Below, one piece after another: positions 54,022-63,630 of a DNA stretch of 64,000 bases. Position 1 is the stretch's first letter; each line of letters begins with the position of its first letter. The stretch is taken from NCBI GenBank assembly GCA_035635855.1, contig DASQAF010000003.1, positions 62,001-126,000 of the forward strand, written 5' to 3'. Origin of the DNA: UBA11740 sp035635855 (lineage in GTDB: Bacteria > Acidobacteriota > Blastocatellia > Pyrinomonadales > Pyrinomonadaceae). Under the pieces are notes generated by a model. The model searched no databases. It saw only the letters and a program-made list of their open reading frames with translations, and was not told where the DNA came from. The position numbers and the translations under genes were made by a program.

Positions 54022-55032
54022 TCAGCCTTTGACCTGATCGAGCAAACACTGCGCTGGTTTCTTGTCCGGTCGCCAGCGCAGAAACTTTGTCCCGTGGCGA
54101 AAGCGGCCGCCGGTGAAATGATCGTATTGGACTTCGATGACGAGTTTAGTTGCCAAAGGTTTCCATTCCGCCGATCGCTCAGTGGCCCAACGGCTGGGGC
54201 CGCCCGGTGCATTTCCCGTGAACCCGGGCGGTTTTATTAACTTCTCTAGCTTCTTTGTCAGCGCCGGTTTTTCGCTTGCTTTGAAACTGGAAGTGAAACC
54301 AACGTGATGCAGCAATCCTTTGTCGTCATACAACCCAAGCAACATCGAGCCGACCAGTTTTCCTTCCGAAGCGTAACGGAATCCGCCGACAACGCAATCG
54401 GCCGTCCGCAGACGCTTCACCTTGACCATGCCGTGACGATTGCCACTCTCATAAGGCAAGTCGAGCCGCTTGGCGATTACTCCATCGACATCGCCGCCGG
54501 CGCCCGCCAGCCAGCTCTTCGCTATCTTTAAATCTTTGGTCTCAGGCGACAGCTCGATCGACTTGTGCTTTGAATCCCGGGGAAAATACTTCTTCGCAAA
54601 GGCGTCCAATTTCTTGCGTCTGTCTGAAAGCGTTGATTCAACGATCACCTTGCCGCGGTCGTCTACCAATAAATCGAACACAATCAATTGTGACGGATGT
54701 TCTTTTGCCAGCTTTTGTACGCGGCTGGCCGCCGGATGAATCCGCATCAGCAAATCGTCAAAAGACAACTTCCCTTTGACGGGAACAACGATCTCGCCGT
54801 CGAGCACGAACTGTTTTGGTTTCAGCTTCAGCAAAGCGTCAACAAGTTCGGGAAAGTACCGACCGAGTGGCTGGCCGCTTTTTGACTGGAGGTCGACCTG
54901 GTCGCCATCGCGGAAAGCAAGGCAGCGAAATCCGTCCCACTTCGGCTCGTACTGCCAATCATCGTCTGCCGGAAGTTGAGTCACGGACTTCGCTTCCATC
55001 GGTGGATAGGATTGTTTTAGAGGCAGAGTCAT
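54022..55032 (-). CDS. ATP-dependent DNA ligase (LigD-ligase/LigC-like)
   Basis: 336 residues. Adenylation domain with the nucleotide-accepting Lys in EPKWDGFRCLAF (about residue 31), DGEIVVP, and DGVIAKRLDLPYESG; then an OB-fold domain (about 210-330, GGFRYASEGKLVGSMLLGL). It corresponds to the ligase part of LigD as an independent gene. The polymerase part is the next gene upstream (55234-56232). Probably seals breaks in non-homologous end joining. No Ku gene is in the window. Confidence 0.93.
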   Translation of the reverse strand: MTLPLKQSYPPMEAKSVTQLPADDDWQYEPKWDGFRCLAFRDGDQVDLQSKSGQPLGRYFPELVDALLKLKPKQFVLDGEIVVPVKGKLSFDDLLMRIHPAASRVQKLAKEHPSQLIVFDLLVDDRGKVIVESTLSDRRKKLDAFAKKYFPRDSKHKSIELSPETKDLKIAKSWLAGAGGDVDGVIAKRLDLPYESGNRHGMVKVKRLRTADCVVGGFRYASEGKLVGSMLLGLYDDKGLLHHVGFTSSFKASEKPALTKKLEKLIKPPGFTGNAPGGPSRWATERSAEWKPLATKLVIEVQYDHFTGGRFRHGTKFLRWRPDKKPAQCLLDQVKG

Positions 55033-55070
55033 GATTGCGTTCCATTAGAATGCGGGCGGTTCTCAACGCC

Positions 55071-55228
55071 GGGAGCGCGGATGTCTCGTCCGCACAGCAT
55101 GCGCAGCATGCTCACCGACTCGGTCATCCTCAGGCACTTCCGCTTACGCTATTGGTCGTTGAAACATAGCGCTGACTAAAGCCGTCTTCGCGCTCCGCGC
55201 TCAGAGCGGACGGGACGTCCGCGCTCCC
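55071..55228. repeat. Inverted repeat between ligase and polymerase genes
   Basis: Arms gggagcgcggatgtctcg... (55071-55093) and 55206-55228 pair at 21 of 23 positions. Inner hairpins (agcatgcgcagcatgct, cgcgctccgcgctcagagcg) fill the middle. Confidence 0.85.
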
Positions 55229-55233
55229 AGCCT

Positions 55234-56232
55234 TCACTTCAAATACGGCTTCAAATCAAACCTTCTTTTTGCCAGTAGCGGCTTCCACAAATCACCCAGC
55301 TTCGCAATTCGCTTGCGCACATTGTCCAGCCGAAAGTCTTCAATCTTGACTCCCTGCTCGACCTCTTGCCAGGTTACGGGCGTCGAGACCGACGCCTTCG
55401 GTGTCGGCCGGACGGAATAGATCGATGCCAGCGTGCGGCCCCAGGCGTTCTGATTGTAATCGACCAGGACCCGCCCTTTAGGTCGATTAGCAACTTTGTA
55501 AACGGCAGTGATCAGCTTTGGATTTGCCGCGGCGAGCACGTGCGCAATCTCTTTGGCAATCGTCCAAACCTGCTTCTGCGTCGGCCCACGCACGATCGGA
55601 ACGTAGATGTGGATTCCTTTTGAACCGGTCGTCTTTGCATAGCAAGGCATCTTCAAAGATTCCAAAGCCTCGCGCACCACCAAAGCTGTCTCCCTCACCT
55701 GCTCAAACTTTGCGCCCGGAACCGGATCCAAATCGAAATGAAGATAGTCAGGCCGATCTACGTCATCGCAGCGCGCGTACCATTGGTTCAGATCGATGCA
55801 ACCGAGATTGATCACCCACAGCAGCGCGGGCAGGTCCTGGACGATTGGAAAGTCAATCACATTGCCCGAGCCATGTTCGATCGAACACAACTCGATCCAC
55901 GGGGGCCTTGGCGAAGGCGCGCGCTTCATAAAAAAGAATTCGCCCGCGGCACCGTTAGGGTAACGCTTCATCACCATCGCGCGGTCCTTAAGGTGCGGCA
56001 ACAGTACGGACGAAACATCGGCGTAGTATTGCAGCAGGTCGCGTTTCGTAATCTTCAGTTCAGGCCAGAAGAGCTTGTTGAGATTAGTCAGCTTCACTTG
56101 GCGATCGCCGAAGCTCAATTCAACCTGCTCGACCCTGGGTGGTATTTTTACGCGACTGCGCGATGCGCCGGTGTACGGCTTACTTGCCGGCGTGTATTTC
56201 GACGGATGATAGTCGCGATCTGCTTCGGGCAT
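55234..56232 (-). CDS. LigD-type polymerase/primase (PolDom), stand-alone
   Basis: 332 residues from ATG 56232. An archaeo-eukaryotic primase-fold polymerase used in bacterial end joining. Seen: TNLNKLFWPELKITKRDLLQYY, metal-binding HFDLDPVPGAKFEQV, and KTTGSKGIHIYVPI. In many bacteria this domain is fused with ligase and phosphoesterase domains as LigD; here it is separate. The phosphoesterase domain is not seen. Confidence 0.93.
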   Translation of the reverse strand: MPEADRDYHPSKYTPASKPYTGASRSRVKIPPRVEQVELSFGDRQVKLTNLNKLFWPELKITKRDLLQYYADVSSVLLPHLKDRAMVMKRYPNGAAGEFFFMKRAPSPRPPWIELCSIEHGSGNVIDFPIVQDLPALLWVINLGCIDLNQWYARCDDVDRPDYLHFDLDPVPGAKFEQVRETALVVREALESLKMPCYAKTTGSKGIHIYVPIVRGPTQKQVWTIAKEIAHVLAAANPKLITAVYKVANRPKGRVLVDYNQNAWGRTLASIYSVRPTPKASVSTPVTWQEVEQGVKIEDFRLDNVRKRIAKLGDLWKPLLAKRRFDLKPYLK

Positions 56233-56452
56233 TCTTTGAAGACAAGACTTTATCACGAAGGTGGATGTCGTCACTCAGGGCCAGGAGTATGAGTGGGGCA
56301 GTAGCCGGACCGTGAGGGACGGCGTTGAGCTGTGCGTTAGAACGTCCTTCCTTACGGTCGGGCCACTTGAAAGGCTCACGCAAACCGGATACGCTAGCAC
56401 TTGTCTCCACCCTTAACACAGCGTTTCATTCGTGGTACACTGGCGGCCCTTT

Positions 56453-59400
56453 ATGAAGCAGCTCGAATATTTCCATCCGGCCGTTCGGGAATGGTTCCGG
56501 AAACACTTCCCTGCTCCGACTGAACCGCAGGCCCGCGCCTGGCCGGCCATCAAACAGCGTCAGCATACTCTGATTGCCGCGCCCACCGGTTCCGGCAAGA
56601 CTCTGGCTGCCTTTCTTTCAGCGATTGACGATCTGGTTTGGAAAGCCGTCGACGGGACACTCGTCGATGAAACCCAGGTGGTTTACGTCTCTCCGCTGAA
56701 GGCGCTAAGTAATGACATTCAGATCAACTTGCAGGAGCCTTTGCGCGGTATTCAGCAAAACCTCGAGGCGTCAGGGATTGGCGGAGTGGAGATTCGCACG
56801 CTGGTGCGCACCGGCGATACGCCGGCGAAAGACCGCACGGCGATGACCAAAAAGCCGCCGCACATTATCGTCACGACACCTGAATCGCTTTACATCCTGC
56901 TGACCAGCGAAGGCGGCCGGCGGATGCTCTCGACGACCCGCACGCTCATTGTCGACGAAATTCACGCCATGGTAGACGACAAGCGGGGCTCGCATCTGTC
57001 GCTGTCCATCGAAAGACTCCAAGCGCTGGTCAAAGAGCCCCTGGTACGCATTGGACTTTCAGCAACACAGAAACCGATTGCGGAAGTCGCACGCTTTCTG
57101 GTTGGCTCAGCAAATCTTGAGAGCGACAGCACTCCGCGTTGCACGATCATCGATACCGGCCATACGCGCAGACTCGACCTGGGGATCGAAATTCCCAGCT
57201 CGCCTTTGGAAGCGGTGATGTCCAATGAAGTGTGGGAAGAAATTTACAACCGGGTGGAAACCTTAATTCGCGAGCATCGCACGACGCTGGTCTTCGTCAA
57301 CACGCGACGGATGGCTGAGCGGGTGGCCCGGCATCTGGGCGAGCGTCTGGGCGATGAAAACGTAACTGCGCATCACGGCAGTCTGGCTCGCGAGCTGAGA
57401 TTGTCGGCCGAGCAACGTTTGAAATCGGGCGAGCTGAGCGCTCTGGTCGCAACGGCTTCATTGGAGTTAGGCATCGACATTGGCGCGGTCGACCTGGTGA
57501 TCCAAATCGGATCGACGCGCGCAATCTCAACTTTGCTGCAACGCATTGGCCGATCGAATCATACGGTCAGCGGCTTTCCGAAGGGCCGCGTGTTCCCACT
57601 TTCGCGCGATGAACTCGTGGAGTGCGCGGCTTTGCTCGATGCAGTCCGGCGCGGCGAACTCGATCATCTGACGATTCCGGAGCAGCCTTTGGATATTCTG
57701 GCGCAGCAAATCGTGGCCACAATCGCCGCTGAAGAATGGACGGAAGACGATCTCTTCGAAATGGTGCGGCGCGCTTATCCTTTCCGGAATCTCTCGCGCG
57801 AAAACTTCGACGCGGTCGTGCGCATGCTTTCTGAAGGCTTCACCACGCGACGGGGCCGGCGCGGCACCTACCTGCATCACGATGCTGTGAACAAACGTTT
57901 GCGCGCTCGGCGCGGAGCGCGCCTGGCTGCGATCACCAACGGCGGCGCAATTCCCGACACGTCCGACTATCGCGTAATTCTCGAGCCGTCGGAAACCTTT
58001 GTCGGCACCTTGAATGAAGACTTTGCGATCGAGAGTCTCGCCGGCGACATCTTCCAACTCGGCAACACGTCTTATCGCATCAAGCGAGTGGAACCAGGCT
58101 CAGTGCGGGTGGAAGACGCCGCCGGCCAGCCGCCTTCGATTCCCTTCTGGTTGGGCGAAGCTCCGGGGCGTTCGGAGGAGCTTTCGCAGGCGGTCTCGCG
58201 ACTGAGAAGTAAGATTTCGGACAAACTTGAAGCCGACACAAACGATGCGGAGGAGGACGTCCGCGGTCCCAGCCTGAAGTGGCTCGTTGACGACGTCGGG
58301 ATTAGTCATGGAGCGGCCGAACAAGTTGTCGACTATCTTGGCACCACAAAGTTGGCGCTGGGTGTTATGCCTACGCAGCAGCAAATAGTCGTGGAACGTT
58401 TTTTCGATGAAAACGGTAGCACGCATGTCGTGATTCATGCGCCGTTCGGCAGTCGCTTGAATCGCGCCTGGGGCCTGGCTTTACGTAAACGTTTCTGCCG
58501 CACTTTCAATTTCGAGTTGCAAGCCGCGGCCACCGAAGACTCGATCGTTCTCTCGCTGGGGCCGACGCACAGCTTTCCGCTGGAAACGATTTTTCAATAT
58601 CTCAATTCCAAAACTGTCTGTGACGTCCTGACCCAGGCGCTGTTGGACGCGCCCATGTTCAATATTCGCTGGCGTTGGAACGCGACGCGCGCGCTGGCGA
58701 TTCCGCGCTGGCGCAGCGGCGGCAAGGTCGCGCCACAACTGCAGCGCATGGCGGCGGAAGATCTCCTGGCGCTGGTTTTTCCGGATCAGGTTGCCTGCGC
58801 GGAGAACCTGACCGGCCCGATTGAAATCCCCGTCCATCCTTTGGTGACCCAGACAATTCGCGACTGTCTGGAAGAAGCGATGGACCTACGCGGACTGGAA
58901 GAGTTGCTGCGGTCCGTTGAGCGTGGCGAGCGACAACTCATCTCCCGCGAAATGAACGAACCATCGCCGCTGGCCCAGGAAATTCTGACCGCAAAACCTT
59001 ACGCGTTTCTCGACGACGCTCCGGCTGAAGAGCGCCGCACGCTCGCGGTGATGAACCGGCGTTTTCTCGACGCTGAAACTGCTGCGGACCTGGGACGCCT
59101 GGATGCGGCGGCAATTGAGCGCGTCCGAACAGAGGCGTGGCCACAGGCTGAGAATTCCGACGAATTGCATGATGCGCTGATGCAACTTGGCTTCATTACT
59201 GTAGAAGAAGGGCTGCGAAATAATTGGCAAATACTGTTTGATGAGTTGGTGAGCGCGCGGCGGGCGTGTGTTCTGCGACCGTCGCAGGTTAACAACTTGG
59301 GCCACACTGACCTCTGGGTTGCTGCTGAGCGGCTGCCGCAGCTTCTCGCAATTCATCCCGCTGCGTTACTTACTCCCACCATAGCTCCGCCGGCCAGCTA

Positions 59401-60922
59401 CGCCAGTGAATCGTGGTCAATGGAAGATGCGCTGATTGATATTCTGCGCGGCCGGCTTGAGGGCCTCGGGCCGGTGACAGTTGCTGACCTTGCGGCTTCG
59501 TTTTCAGTTTCACGCGGACGCACTGATGCTGGTTTGGCGCGGCTTGAGGGTGAAGGCTTTGCGATGCAAGGAAGTTTCACACCTGACCGTGAAGAGACGG
59601 AGTGGTGTTCGCGCCGTTTGCTCGCGCGCATCCACAGTTACACGCTCAATCGCCTGCGCAAGGAAATCGAGCCGGTTTCCGCGGCCGACTTCATGCGGTT
59701 CCTTTTCGTTTGGCAGAAGGCGGCGTCCGAGCATCAGGTGCAGGGGCCGGATAGTGTCGCATCGATCCTGGATCAGCTTGAAGGCTTTGACGCGCCGGCG
59801 GGTTCGTGGGAATCGGAAATCTTGCCGGCTCGCGTGTCTGATTACGATCCGGCGTGGCTGGACGCACTCTGTCTTTCCGGCAGGCTAACCTGGTTGCGTC
59901 TGTCGCCGCCGCGCCTGTCGCCGGACAAAGTCAGCAGCTCTTCTCCTGTGCGCAGCACGCCAGTGGTGCTGCTCAATCGAAAGAACGTCCGGACGTGGAG
60001 CAAAGCCTTCCCCGCTCCCGCGGAATCAAATGGAGCGCAACTGACAACCAACACCGCCGCGGTTCACGATTATCTCAAGGAGCACGGCGCCTCTTTCTTT
60101 GTCGATATCGTCGCCGGCACGAATCTGCTGCCGAGCATGGTCGAAGAAGCGTTGGGTGAATTGGTCTTTCGGGGAATGGTGAGCGCGGACAGTTTCACCG
60201 GGTTACGAGCGCTGCTGACGCCGCTCAGTAAGACAACACATCGCGAAGTCGAGAAACGCCGCCGAAAGCGCAAAGCATTTTACAGCATGGATGACGCCGG
60301 GCGTTGGGTGCGCCTGCGAAGAGAAGAGCAGGGGCAAGCTCCCCTCCAGACGGCTCCTAACGGCGACAATCGGAATCAACCGATCGATCGCGACATCATC
60401 GAAGCCGTCGCCCGGAAACTGCTCCAGCGCTATGGCGTTGTCTTTCGCAAACTTTTGGATCGTGAATCGATCAGCGTGCCGTGGAGAGATTTGCTGCGTG
60501 TCTATCGCCGCCTGGAAGCGCGTGGCGAGATTCGCGGCGGACGCTTTGTGGGCGGATTTTCAGGCGAACAGTTTGCTACCAGCGAAGCCGTACAACTGCT
60601 TAGATCCATTCGTCGCGCGCCATCAGAGAGTTCGCTGGTATCCATCAACGCTGCTGATCCACTTAACCTGATAGGTGTAATTACACCCGGCTCGCGCCTG
60701 GCGCCGGCGGCCTCGAACCGTATCCTTTATCGCGACGGTGTTCCGATTGCCGTGCTGGAAGCGAAAGAGATTCGCTTTTTGGCAGACATGAGTCCTGCCG
60801 ACCAGTGGCAAGCGCGTAATGCTCTGCTCCGTCGTCATGTGCCGCCGAAGGTCCGCACCTATCTAAACCAATCCGGGAGCGCTGTTTCCCCGCCACAGTC
60901 AGCTTCATCTCCCATCCATTGA
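56453..60922 (+). CDS. lhr: Lhr-family ATP-dependent helicase
   Basis: 1489 residues from ATG 56453 (a GTG 7 codons upstream is in frame). Superfamily 2 core: Q-motif region TEPQARAWPAI, Walker A APTGSGKT (43-50), Walker B/DEAH LIVDEIHAM, SATQKP, and motif VI QRIGRSNH; then the Lhr winged-helix and helical core, and the long C-terminal extension as in Lhr of mycobacteria and E. coli. A 3'-5' translocase that unwinds DNA or RNA-DNA hybrids, linked with repair. Directly after the end-joining genes but divergent. Ends 17 bp from the convergent CBS gene. Confidence 0.94.
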   Translation: MKQLEYFHPAVREWFRKHFPAPTEPQARAWPAIKQRQHTLIAAPTGSGKTLAAFLSAIDDLVWKAVDGTLVDETQVVYVSPLKALSNDIQINLQEPLRGIQQNLEASGIGGVEIRTLVRTGDTPAKDRTAMTKKPPHIIVTTPESLYILLTSEGGRRMLSTTRTLIVDEIHAMVDDKRGSHLSLSIERLQALVKEPLVRIGLSATQKPIAEVARFLVGSANLESDSTPRCTIIDTGHTRRLDLGIEIPSSPLEAVMSNEVWEEIYNRVETLIREHRTTLVFVNTRRMAERVARHLGERLGDENVTAHHGSLARELRLSAEQRLKSGELSALVATASLELGIDIGAVDLVIQIGSTRAISTLLQRIGRSNHTVSGFPKGRVFPLSRDELVECAALLDAVRRGELDHLTIPEQPLDILAQQIVATIAAEEWTEDDLFEMVRRAYPFRNLSRENFDAVVRMLSEGFTTRRGRRGTYLHHDAVNKRLRARRGARLAAITNGGAIPDTSDYRVILEPSETFVGTLNEDFAIESLAGDIFQLGNTSYRIKRVEPGSVRVEDAAGQPPSIPFWLGEAPGRSEELSQAVSRLRSKISDKLEADTNDAEEDVRGPSLKWLVDDVGISHGAAEQVVDYLGTTKLALGVMPTQQQIVVERFFDENGSTHVVIHAPFGSRLNRAWGLALRKRFCRTFNFELQAAATEDSIVLSLGPTHSFPLETIFQYLNSKTVCDVLTQALLDAPMFNIRWRWNATRALAIPRWRSGGKVAPQLQRMAAEDLLALVFPDQVACAENLTGPIEIPVHPLVTQTIRDCLEEAMDLRGLEELLRSVERGERQLISREMNEPSPLAQEILTAKPYAFLDDAPAEERRTLAVMNRRFLDAETAADLGRLDAAAIERVRTEAWPQAENSDELHDALMQLGFITVEEGLRNNWQILFDELVSARRACVLRPSQVNNLGHTDLWVAAERLPQLLAIHPAALLTPTIAPPASYASESWSMEDALIDILRGRLEGLGPVTVADLAASFSVSRGRTDAGLARLEGEGFAMQGSFTPDREETEWCSRRLLARIHSYTLNRLRKEIEPVSAADFMRFLFVWQKAASEHQVQGPDSVASILDQLEGFDAPAGSWESEILPARVSDYDPAWLDALCLSGRLTWLRLSPPRLSPDKVSSSSPVRSTPVVLLNRKNVRTWSKAFPAPAESNGAQLTTNTAAVHDYLKEHGASFFVDIVAGTNLLPSMVEEALGELVFRGMVSADSFTGLRALLTPLSKTTHREVEKRRRKRKAFYSMDDAGRWVRLRREEQGQAPLQTAPNGDNRNQPIDRDIIEAVARKLLQRYGVVFRKLLDRESISVPWRDLLRVYRRLEARGEIRGGRFVGGFSGEQFATSEAVQLLRSIRRAPSESSLVSINAADPLNLIGVITPGSRLAPAASNRILYRDGVPIAVLEAKEIRFLADMSPADQWQARNALLRRHVPPKVRTYLNQSGSAVSPPQSASSPIH

Positions 60923-60939
60923 CTTGCAGCGTACTTCAG

Positions 60940-61368
60940 TTATGCCGCCTGCGAAATTTCTTCGAGCATCTCAGCCGTCTGTCGCGGCTCGTGCAAACGT
61001 GTCGCTACGTCTGCCTGCGAGATGATTCCCACGACGCGGCCATCGTCATCGATAATCGGAACGCGTCGGATTTGGTGTTCCTCCATAGCTTTGATAGCGC
61101 TGGAAAGATCCTCGCGCTCGCGGCATACGACGATCGTCGAGGTCATTACGTCCTGAACCAATGTGTGATTTGGGTCGCGCGACTCGGCAACGACCCTTAT
61201 GGCCAAATCGCGGTCAGTCACAATACCGATCAACTGTTTCTTCTGTTCGTCGTTGATAACCGGTACCGCACCCACGTCTTCGCGGCGCATAACTCGCGCA
61301 GAGGCGCTCACCAAATCGTTCGGTAAACAACACACGGGGTTTTCAGTCATCACTTCCCGGCAAATCAT
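60940..61368 (-). CDS. Protein with a pair of CBS domains
   Basis: 142 residues from ATG 61368; caggagga lies 7 nt upstream of it, whereas the ATG at 61374 is too close to that site. Two CBS motifs (about 1-62 and 70-132): VMTENPVCC...IGIVTDRDLAIR and VMTSTIVVC...VGIISQADVATR. Such stand-alone CBS pairs bind adenine nucleotides and signal energy state. No partner domain, target unknown. Next gene on the same strand is a response regulator upstream. Confidence 0.92.
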   Translation of the reverse strand: MICREVMTENPVCCLPNDLVSASARVMRREDVGAVPVINDEQKKQLIGIVTDRDLAIRVVAESRDPNHTLVQDVMTSTIVVCREREDLSSAIKAMEEHQIRRVPIIDDDGRVVGIISQADVATRLHEPRQTAEMLEEISQAA

Positions 61369-61458
61369 GACCATTCCTCCTGTTCGGAACGAGATTGCGC
61401 GCCTAGATAGAGGAAACTTATGCTAATTGTTTGGCGGAAGTAACACTTCACTGTGCCG

Positions 61459-61893
61459 TCAGGCAACGGGAATGTGCGACTGGAGGATTTCGTCGAGCCG
61501 CTCGAAACTTATTGGTTTTAAGAGAAAGTCGCTGCAGCCGGCGTCCAAAGCGGCCTGCCGATATTTGCGTGGATCGTGCCCGGAAATGACCACGATGGGG
61601 ACTTTGAGAAACTTTTGATGACTGAGGAGATCCCTCGCGACGCTTAGACCGTCCAACAAGGGTAATTCGAGATCCAGGAGAATCAGGTTCGGAGATTTCG
61701 CCAGGGCAACTTCAACAGCTTCTCGGCCATTTTCTGCCACGACCACTTCGTAGCCCTTAAGCCCCAGCAAAACCTGCATCATGTCACGATTGTCGGCGTT
61801 GTCATCAGCGACCATAATCGTCGGTTTGACGCAGGCGGGGGTGATTTCCACGGCAGGGGCAACTGCCAAACCCAAACGATCTAAGCTGTTCAT
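61459..61893 (-). CDS. Single-domain response regulator
   Basis: 144 residues from ATG 61893, with aaggag 7 nt upstream (longer readings are open but lack a site). CheY-like receiver from about 27: IMVADDNADNRDMM acidic pocket, phospho-acceptor Asp in LILLDLELPLLDG, ISGHDP switch region, and LLKPISFERL with the conserved Lys. No output domain, so it acts through protein contacts. No kinase nearby. Cys in DAGCSDFLLK is uncommon. Confidence 0.9.
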   Translation of the reverse strand: MNSLDRLGLAVAPAVEITPACVKPTIMVADDNADNRDMMQVLLGLKGYEVVVAENGREAVEVALAKSPNLILLDLELPLLDGLSVARDLLSHQKFLKVPIVVISGHDPRKYRQAALDAGCSDFLLKPISFERLDEILQSHIPVA

Positions 61894-62344
61894 GTTCGGC
61901 TCCTTTGGAGGAACTTTCGATTTCTCTTCGGCCCGACCTGATACAAAGCGAGCCTGTGACGCAAAGGGAAATTCCTGGCTAAACGGGAAGAGGCGACTAG
62001 GCTCGCTTACTAAAATCGTCGGGGTCAGTTTGTCGCATGAGGATCTAGTCTGAAAAATCCAATTGTGTCTGTCCGAAAGCGTACACAGAGGAGACATAAG
62101 TGAATCAGATTGCACGAGCGAAGTGGGTTGTTCCTGTCACATGCTTCCAGGCCAAGTGAAATACCGAGATCTAGAAACAAGACGCAAGAGACCGCTTTCT
62201 ATACAACCTCCGTCGCATCTTCGGCCGTGGGTCCTTACAAATCATGTAAATGACGGTGCGCTTGTGACGTTCGCATCAATTCCGCGACTGGTATGCGATT
62301 CGCGTTTCACGGGGAGGGTCACTGAACTAGAAAGGAGATTAGTC
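61894..62344. other. Divergent intergenic region
   Basis: 451 bp between the response regulator (minus) and the small KGG protein (plus). Open frames across it lack ribosome sites and known domains. Regulatory sequences for both genes are expected; I could not single out a clear promoter or repeat. Confidence 0.5.
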
Positions 62345-62575
62345 ATGCCAAGAGGGGATAAAGACAAATACACGGACAAACAAAAACGCCAAGCTCAACA
62401 CATTGAAGAGGGTTACGAAGAGCGCGGTGTATCAGAAGAAGAGGCCGAGCGTCGAGCGTGGGCAACCGTGAATGCGATGCATCACGGCGGCGAAAAGCCG
62501 GGCGGCGGCGGCTATGGCAAGCCTGAGGATCACGAACCGGCGAGGAAGGGTGGCCGGAAAGGCGGCCGGCGATAA
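62345..62575 (+). CDS. Small basic KGG-type protein (stress/plasmid-stabilisation-like)
   Basis: 76 residues from ATG 62345, with aaaggag 6 nt upstream. Starts MPRGDKDKYTDKQKRQAQHI, followed by GVSEEEAERRAWATVNA, and ends in a Gly/Lys/Arg-rich tail (KGGRKGGRR). Homologous small proteins are annotated as plasmid stabilisation proteins or KGG stress proteins in many bacteria. Likely cytosolic and nucleic-acid binding judging from charge; function unproven. Confidence 0.85.
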   Translation: MPRGDKDKYTDKQKRQAQHIEEGYEERGVSEEEAERRAWATVNAMHHGGEKPGGGGYGKPEDHEPARKGGRKGGRR

Positions 62576-62649
62576 CAAAAGCTAAAGCAATGGCGTCTTA
62601 CTCTCTCTCGCTCAGGGCAAAAAGCACGAGCAAGATTCCTGTACTAGTC

Positions 62650-63630
62650 TCAATCGGCGTATCCCTGTGGGTGATTTTGTAACCAAGTCCACGCGGATCC
62701 TACAATCTTGCGCAAATCCTGAAAGACGGGCGACCAGCCAAGTTCGCTTTTAATCTTTTCAGAACTGGCAACCAGAACCGCCGGGTCGCCCGCCCGCCGC
62801 GGCCCGACCTTCGTCTTAATTTCCCGGCCGGTAACTTCCCGGGCGATGTCGATCACTTCCTTTACACTGTAACCATCACCGCCGCAACCGAGGTTATAAA
62901 TAGCACTTCGCTGGCCGAGAATCCCTAGCGCCAGCACGTGCGCTTTTGCCAAATCAATCACGTGGATGTAATCCCTGACGCAGGTGCGGTCGCGGGTTGA
63001 ATAGTCATCGCCATAGACCTGCACCTCTGCGCGAATGCCCGCCGCAACTTTAAGCACGATGGGAACAAGATGAGTCTCCGGATCATGCCATTCGCCGCAG
63101 CGGCCGGTGGCGCCCGCCGCGTTGAAGTAGCGAAGAGAGGCATAGCGCAAGCCATAAGCGCCTTCGAACCAGGCGAGCGCGTTTTCCAAAGCCAGCTTGG
63201 TCGCGCCATAAGGGTTCGTAGGATTGGTCGCATCGTCTTCTGAGATGGGCTGCCGGGCAGGTTCACCATAAACCGCGGCCGTGGAAGAAAAAACCAAACT
63301 TTGCACTTTCGCCTCGCGCATCGACTCAAGCAGAGACAGTCCGCCCACCACGTTGTTGCGATAATACTTCGCCGGCTGCACGACCGACTCGCTGACCAGA
63401 GAGTCCGCCGCCATGTGAATCACCGCGTCGACGTGTCCATTTTTCAGAGTGTCGGTGAGAAGCTTTTGATTCAGCAGATCGCCCGCAATGAATTCGGCCT
63501 TCGGCGCCACGCTGGCCCGATGTCCCTTCGAGAGATTGTCAAAGACAATCACTTCGTGGCCATCACTTAATAATTCTTCGACGACGACACTGCCGATATA
63601 TCCAGCTCCGCCGGTCACCAGTACTCGCAT
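62650..63630 (-). CDS. galE: UDP-glucose 4-epimerase
   Basis: 326 residues of the extended SDR family. NAD-binding TGGAGYIGS (6-14), catalytic Ser in SSTAAVYG, YxxxK as NPYGATKLALE, and RYFNAAGAT. Interconverts UDP-glucose and UDP-galactose, supplying cell-wall or exopolysaccharide sugars. Solitary gene here; ends 74 bp from the convergent small KGG gene. Confidence 0.96.
   Translation of the reverse strand: MRVLVTGGAGYIGSVVVEELLSDGHEVIVFDNLSKGHRASVAPKAEFIAGDLLNQKLLTDTLKNGHVDAVIHMAADSLVSESVVQPAKYYRNNVVGGLSLLESMREAKVQSLVFSSTAAVYGEPARQPISEDDATNPTNPYGATKLALENALAWFEGAYGLRYASLRYFNAAGATGRCGEWHDPETHLVPIVLKVAAGIRAEVQVYGDDYSTRDRTCVRDYIHVIDLAKAHVLALGILGQRSAIYNLGCGGDGYSVKEVIDIAREVTGREIKTKVGPRRAGDPAVLVASSEKIKSELGWSPVFQDLRKIVGSAWTWLQNHPQGYAD

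Noticed and set aside
61893..62115. 74-residue N-terminal extension of the response regulator
   Set aside because: No domain, and a strong ribosome site lies before ATG 61893.
62063..62575. 170-residue reading of the small KGG protein
   Set aside because: Only the last 76 residues match the family and a good ribosome site precedes ATG 62345.
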